This document shows positions 6,287-9,062 of a DNA stretch of 9,062 nt, one piece after another; positions within the stretch are counted from its first letter, which is position 1; the number at the start of each line of letters is the position of its first letter. The stretch lies in contig JAMXCY010000030.1 in the NCBI GenBank assembly GCA_024543015.1, positions 1 through 9,062 of the forward strand. The letters run 5' to 3'. The position numbers were made by a program, and so were the translations under genes. The notes below the pieces were generated by a model. It was not told the DNA's origin and made no database searches. It worked only from the letters and a program-made list of their open reading frames with translations. This DNA comes from Candidatus Omnitrophota bacterium (GTDB lineage: Bacteria; Omnitrophota; Gorgyraeia; JAFGHF01).

Positions 6287-6329
6287 CTCTTATTACAATC
6301 TAACTTTTGTATCTCCTAACAGGAGACAC
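6217..6329 (-). ncRNA. Candidate small structured RNA or leader RNA of about 110 nt
   Basis: A strong promoter (6362-6334) and an intrinsic terminator (to 6217) frame a unit with no open frame of note. The RNA would begin with a 9-bp hairpin with a GTT loop (6329-6309, GTGTCTCCT paired with AGGAGATAC). A single-stranded A/U-rich part follows, then the nested terminator stem. A second promoter for the downstream gene lies past the terminator, so the RNA can be an independent sRNA. Alternatively it is a riboswitch-like leader whose anti-terminated form reaches the fibre operon. It does not match the c-di-GMP or other riboswitch consensus sequences I know. Confidence 0.5.
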
Positions 6330-6333
6330 CTCA

Positions 6334-6362
6334 AGTATACCTTAAAAAGCCGCTTTTGTCAA
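6334..6362 (-). promoter_or_regulatory. Strong sigma70-type promoter just after truA
   Basis: The -35 TTGACA (6362-6357) and -10 TATACT (6339-6334) have exactly 17 bases between them. The -35 starts 8 bases after the truA stop. The spacer contains AAAAGCGGCTT, an inverted copy of the terminator arm and tail at 6225-6235. The first transcribed base is expected near 6327-6329, at the foot of a 9-bp hairpin. Confidence 0.65.
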
Positions 6363-6369
6363 GGTAAAA

Positions 6370-7128
6370 CTAAGGAAAACTATACCTAACCGCCATTAAG
6401 CAAAGACCCTTGGCGGGAGCACAAGGGCCGGCATATTCTCTGTTTTTGGCTTTAATGATTCTTTGTAGACCCTCAGGCCTTAGCCTGCCTCGGCCAACTT
6501 CGATAAGGGTACCCACTATATTTCGCGCCATCCGATAAAGAAAGCCATCAGCCTCAATATCCAGACAGATCAGATTTTTGTGTTTGCGGATAACTAAACG
6601 TAAAACCTTGCGTAGAGAATGCCTTTGTATCTTATCCTTTGCCTGGAAGGAGCGGAAATCGTGCTTACCCAAAAGGTATTTTGCTGCCCGGCGCATTTTT
6701 TGTACATCTAAGGGGTATTTTACCAGGTAAGCATAATCACGCAGGAAGGGAGAAACAAAAGAGCCATTAACAATGCTGTAGCGGTAGAGCTTGCTTTGAG
6801 CTGAAAAACGGGCGTGGAAATCTAAAGGAACTTCTCTAACCTGTTTAATCCGAATATCGTCTGCCAAGATGCTATTCAGTGCCAGTTGAATATTGCCACA
6901 GCTAAGTTTGGATTTGGTTTTGCAGTTAGCAACCTGGCCTTGAGCGTGAACTCCGGCATCGGTTCTTCCGGAGCCGATAAGCTTAACTTTTTCTTGTAAG
7001 ATTTGCCCTAAGGCCTTTTCTAAGCACTGTTGAATGGTCTTTTTGTCTTTTTTATTGCGCCTGTTTTGAACCTGCCATCCGGAGTAATTGCTGCCGTCGT
7101 ATTCAACAACTAGCTTGATGTTGCGCAT
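6370..7128 (-). CDS. truA: tRNA pseudouridine synthase A
   Basis: 252 residues, the usual length for bacterial TruA, which converts uridines 38-40 in the tRNA anticodon arm to pseudouridine in the cytoplasm. The N-terminal VVEYDGSNYSGWQVQ block and the GRTDAGVHA motif with catalytic Asp57 are intact. Other family blocks are present: HARFSAQSKLYRYSI, FLRDYAY, DFRSFQAK, DGFLYRMARNIVGTL and the C-terminal PAKGLCLMAVRY. The ATG at 7128 lies inside the last codons of asd, a 19-base overlap, with no clear Shine-Dalgarno site, so it is probably translated by coupling. Nothing unusual is seen in the protein. Confidence 0.95.
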   Translation of the reverse strand: MRNIKLVVEYDGSNYSGWQVQNRRNKKDKKTIQQCLEKALGQILQEKVKLIGSGRTDAGVHAQGQVANCKTKSKLSCGNIQLALNSILADDIRIKQVREVPLDFHARFSAQSKLYRYSIVNGSFVSPFLRDYAYLVKYPLDVQKMRRAAKYLLGKHDFRSFQAKDKIQRHSLRKVLRLVIRKHKNLICLDIEADGFLYRMARNIVGTLIEVGRGRLRPEGLQRIIKAKNREYAGPCAPAKGLCLMAVRYSFP

Positions 7129-8135
7129 AGGGTTTCAGCAATCTGCACCGCGTTCAAGGCCGCGCCTTTACGTAAATTATCGGCAACTATCCACAACCAA
7201 AGCCCGTTTTTAACAAAAGGGTCTTTTCTTATCCGGCCAATAAAGACCTCATCAGTCCCGGCAACATCAATCGGTAAAGGATATTTACTTTGCTCAGGTT
7301 GGTCGATAACCTTAACGCCTAGACTCTTGCTTAAAATGTCTCGCACTCTCTTTACAGTGATATTTTTCTTAGTTTCAAGGTAGACTGCCTCACAGTGGCC
7401 GGTGATAACCGGAACCCTTACGCAAGTAGCGCTAATCTTTATCTTTTTATCGTGCATAATCTTATGGGTCTCATGCACCATTTTCCATTCTTCCGAGGTA
7501 TAATCTGCTTTACCAAAACCGCCTATCTGCGGAATGATATTTTTAGATATCCTGTAGGTAAATGCTCTGGCTAAGAGACCTTCTTCTTTGTATTCATTCT
7601 CCAGCTGTTTAACGCCTCCATGGCCTGCTCCAGAGACAGCTTGATAACTACAGGCGATGACCCGTTTTATTCCGGCTGCCTGATAAATAGGCCAGAGAGC
7701 AACTACGAATTGAATGGTAGAACAATTAGGATTAGCGATAATGCCTTTGTGTTTTTTGACATCCTGCGGATTGACCTCGGGAACTACCAAAGGCACACCC
7801 TCTTTGAGGCGAAAATCTGCGCCGTTATCAATAACCACCGCCCCCCTCTTGACGGCCTCAGGAGCATAAGTTACCGCTGCGCCTTTTTCACCTTCGGTAC
7901 CGGCAAATAAAGCAATATCTATATCCTCGAAATTATCCGGGGAGATCTTGTGCACGCTGTATTTGTGATTATCCACAACAATCTCGCGTGAACTGCGGGC
8001 AAAGACGCGTAGTTGACTGATCGGAAAGTTGCGCTGGCATAATACCCGCAACATCTCCTCGCCCACTGCCCCCACTCCGACTACGGCTACATTATATCTT
8101 CTCATTCTTTTTCCCTGACGTTTATCGATATTCAT
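7110..8135 (-). CDS. asd: Aspartate-semialdehyde dehydrogenase
   Basis: 341 residues from the ATG at 8135. It reduces aspartyl phosphate with NADPH to aspartate semialdehyde, the branch point to lysine/diaminopimelate, threonine and methionine. Visible features are the N-terminal nucleotide-binding loop, the active-site Cys138 in ANPNCSTIQ, the SYQAVSGAG strand, and RVPVITGHCEAV with the expected catalytic His247. The C-terminal NLRKGAALNAVQIAE is typical. The dinucleotide loop reads GVGAVG where GATGAVG is usual. The first ATG overlaps the leuB stop (ATGA). A second ATG at 8105, preceded by AGGGA at good spacing, fits the family N-terminus better (MRRYNVAVVG) and may be the real start. Asd and leuB products both serve amino-acid synthesis, which explains the pairing. 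Confidence 0.94.
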   Translation of the reverse strand: MNIDKRQGKRMRRYNVAVVGVGAVGEEMLRVLCQRNFPISQLRVFARSSREIVVDNHKYSVHKISPDNFEDIDIALFAGTEGEKGAAVTYAPEAVKRGAVVIDNGADFRLKEGVPLVVPEVNPQDVKKHKGIIANPNCSTIQFVVALWPIYQAAGIKRVIACSYQAVSGAGHGGVKQLENEYKEEGLLARAFTYRISKNIIPQIGGFGKADYTSEEWKMVHETHKIMHDKKIKISATCVRVPVITGHCEAVYLETKKNITVKRVRDILSKSLGVKVIDQPEQSKYPLPIDVAGTDEVFIGRIRKDPFVKNGLWLWIVADNLRKGAALNAVQIAETLCATSS

Positions 8136-9062
8136 TTTAAGTTCTCTGCTACCAGGTCTCCTACTTCAGTAGTAGAATAGCCCATCTTCCCAGCCGAGAG
8201 GCTGTTTAATTTCTTACTAGTGACATAGATTACCGAATTCTCCACCATCTGCCCTGCTTTATCTTCACCCAGCTGCCTAAGCATCATCTCCAGGGAGCAA
8301 ATTGCTGCTAAGGGATTAATTACGTTTTTGCCGGCATATTTTGGGGCTGAGCCGCCAATCGGCTCAAACATAGAGACGCCTTCGGGATTGATGTTGCCAC
8401 CGGCAGCAATACCCATTCCACCCTGAATCATTGCTCCAAGATCCGTAATAATATCGCCAAACATATTATCGGTTACAATCACATCAAACCATTCGGGATT
8501 CTTGAGCATCCACATGCAGGTTGCATCAACATGCGCATAATCGGTAGTAATATCGGGGTATTCTTCGGCCACTTCATTAAAGGTTCTCTCCCATAAATCC
8601 CAGGCATAGGTTAAGACATTGGTCTTGCCGCAAAGCGTAAGTTTCTTTCGCTTGTTGCGCTTTTTAGTATATTCAAAAGCATAACGGATACAACGCTCAA
8701 CACCACATCGAGTATTGCGGGAAACCTGAAGGGCTGTTTCCTGTTTTGTCCCTTTTTTAATAAATTCACCTTCTCCTACATAAAGGCCTTCGTTGTTTTC
8801 ACGCACCACCACAAAATCAATATCTTCTGGACCTTTGTCTTTAAGGGGTGTAGCTACTCCCGGATAGAGTTTGACCGGTCGCAAATTTATATATTGCTCT
8901 AAGCCAAAACGCATTTTTAATAATAAACCCTGCTCTAATATACCCGGTTTTACCCGGGGATCCCCCACCGCACCCAAATAAATCGCATCAAATTTTCTCA
9001 AGCCCTCTAACTCCTTGTCAGAGAACACCTCTTTGGTCTTTAAGTAGCGCTCTGCGCCATAG
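8132..9062 (-). CDS. leuB: 3-Isopropylmalate dehydrogenase-type beta-decarboxylating dehydrogenase (5' end cut by window)
   Basis: The frame is open to the right edge. 309 residues are visible, beginning YGAERYLKTKE, so roughly 50-60 N-terminal residues are missing; the GTG at 9028 is internal. The family oxidises and decarboxylates 3-isopropylmalate (leucine synthesis) or relatives such as D-malate and tartrate, with NAD and a divalent metal. Seen are LGAVGDPRVKPG, INLRPVKLYPG, VVRENNEGLYVGEGEF with the catalytic Tyr, CGKTNVLTYAWDLW with the catalytic Lys, HVDATCMWML and TDNMFGDIITDLGA with metal-binding Asp residues, and FEPIGGSAPKYAGK for NAD. The TK-x-ETALQ and TRCGVERCIRYAFE style is nearer to the tartrate/D-malate branch than to E. 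coli LeuB, so exact substrate is uncertain. asd follows with a 4-base overlap. Confidence 0.88.
   Translation of the reverse strand, partial: YGAERYLKTKEVFSDKELEGLRKFDAIYLGAVGDPRVKPGILEQGLLLKMRFGLEQYINLRPVKLYPGVATPLKDKGPEDIDFVVVRENNEGLYVGEGEFIKKGTKQETALQVSRNTRCGVERCIRYAFEYTKKRNKRKKLTLCGKTNVLTYAWDLWERTFNEVAEEYPDITTDYAHVDATCMWMLKNPEWFDVIVTDNMFGDIITDLGAMIQGGMGIAAGGNINPEGVSMFEPIGGSAPKYAGKNVINPLAAICSLEMMLRQLGEDKAGQMVENSVIYVTSKKLNSLSAGKMGYSTTEVGDLVAENLK

Noticed and set aside
6217..6362. Small insertion element (MITE) because of inverted ends
   Set aside because: No target-site duplication is visible beside the 11-base inverted copies, and promoter plus terminator explain the structure.
8690..8720. 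Apparent loss of the catalytic Tyr of the leuB product in the TRCGVER region
   Set aside because: Comparison with the Thermus enzyme places the catalytic Tyr in the EGLYVGEG motif, where it is present, so there is no defect.

Overview
The window looks like chromosome of an uncultured Gram-negative (diderm) bacterium. All five proteins of the left two thirds begin with Sec signal peptides, and one looks like an outer-membrane protein. The leuB-asd-truA order on the right and the general style of the exported proteins made me think of Omnitrophota (PVC group). That assignment is an impression from gene content, not a measured result. All confident genes lie on the minus strand, so the window reads right to left.

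Right block (6370-9062): three overlapping housekeeping genes. A leuB-type beta-decarboxylating dehydrogenase is cut by the window edge. It is followed by aspartate-semialdehyde dehydrogenase (asd) and tRNA pseudouridine synthase A (truA). Gene ends overlap by 4 and 19 bases, as in a translationally coupled operon. leuB and asd are amino-acid biosynthesis genes; truA appears to be only a co-transcribed passenger.

Junction (6128-6369): two consensus-like sigma70 promoters in tandem with a structured terminator between them. The first promoter starts right after truA and seems to make a short structured RNA of about 110 nt. The second lies just before the first exported-protein gene. The longer open frame of that gene begins inside this promoter, so I place its start at 6127.

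Left block (1-6127): five exported proteins that read as a chaperone-dependent surface-fibre locus. In order of transcription they are: (1) a GH26-type glycoside hydrolase fused to a pilin-like domain; (2) a protein of three tandem pilin-like modules; (3) a small free pilin-like subunit, homologous to the C-terminus of protein 1 and carrying the best ribosome binding site in the window; (4) a two-domain periplasmic chaperone-like protein; (5) a protein with a TPR-like segment, a pilus-secretin N-terminal-like domain and a beta-strand-rich part, cut by the left edge. Gene 5 has its own promoter. A 14-bp perfect stem-loop follows the pilin gene, a place where pilus operons often set subunit-to-chaperone ratios. 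No classical usher is recognisable in the visible part. My inference is an archaic chaperone-usher-like or analogous system that displays a polysaccharide-cleaving enzyme on a fibre, with an unusual outer-membrane component. Homology searches and structure prediction would be needed to confirm this.
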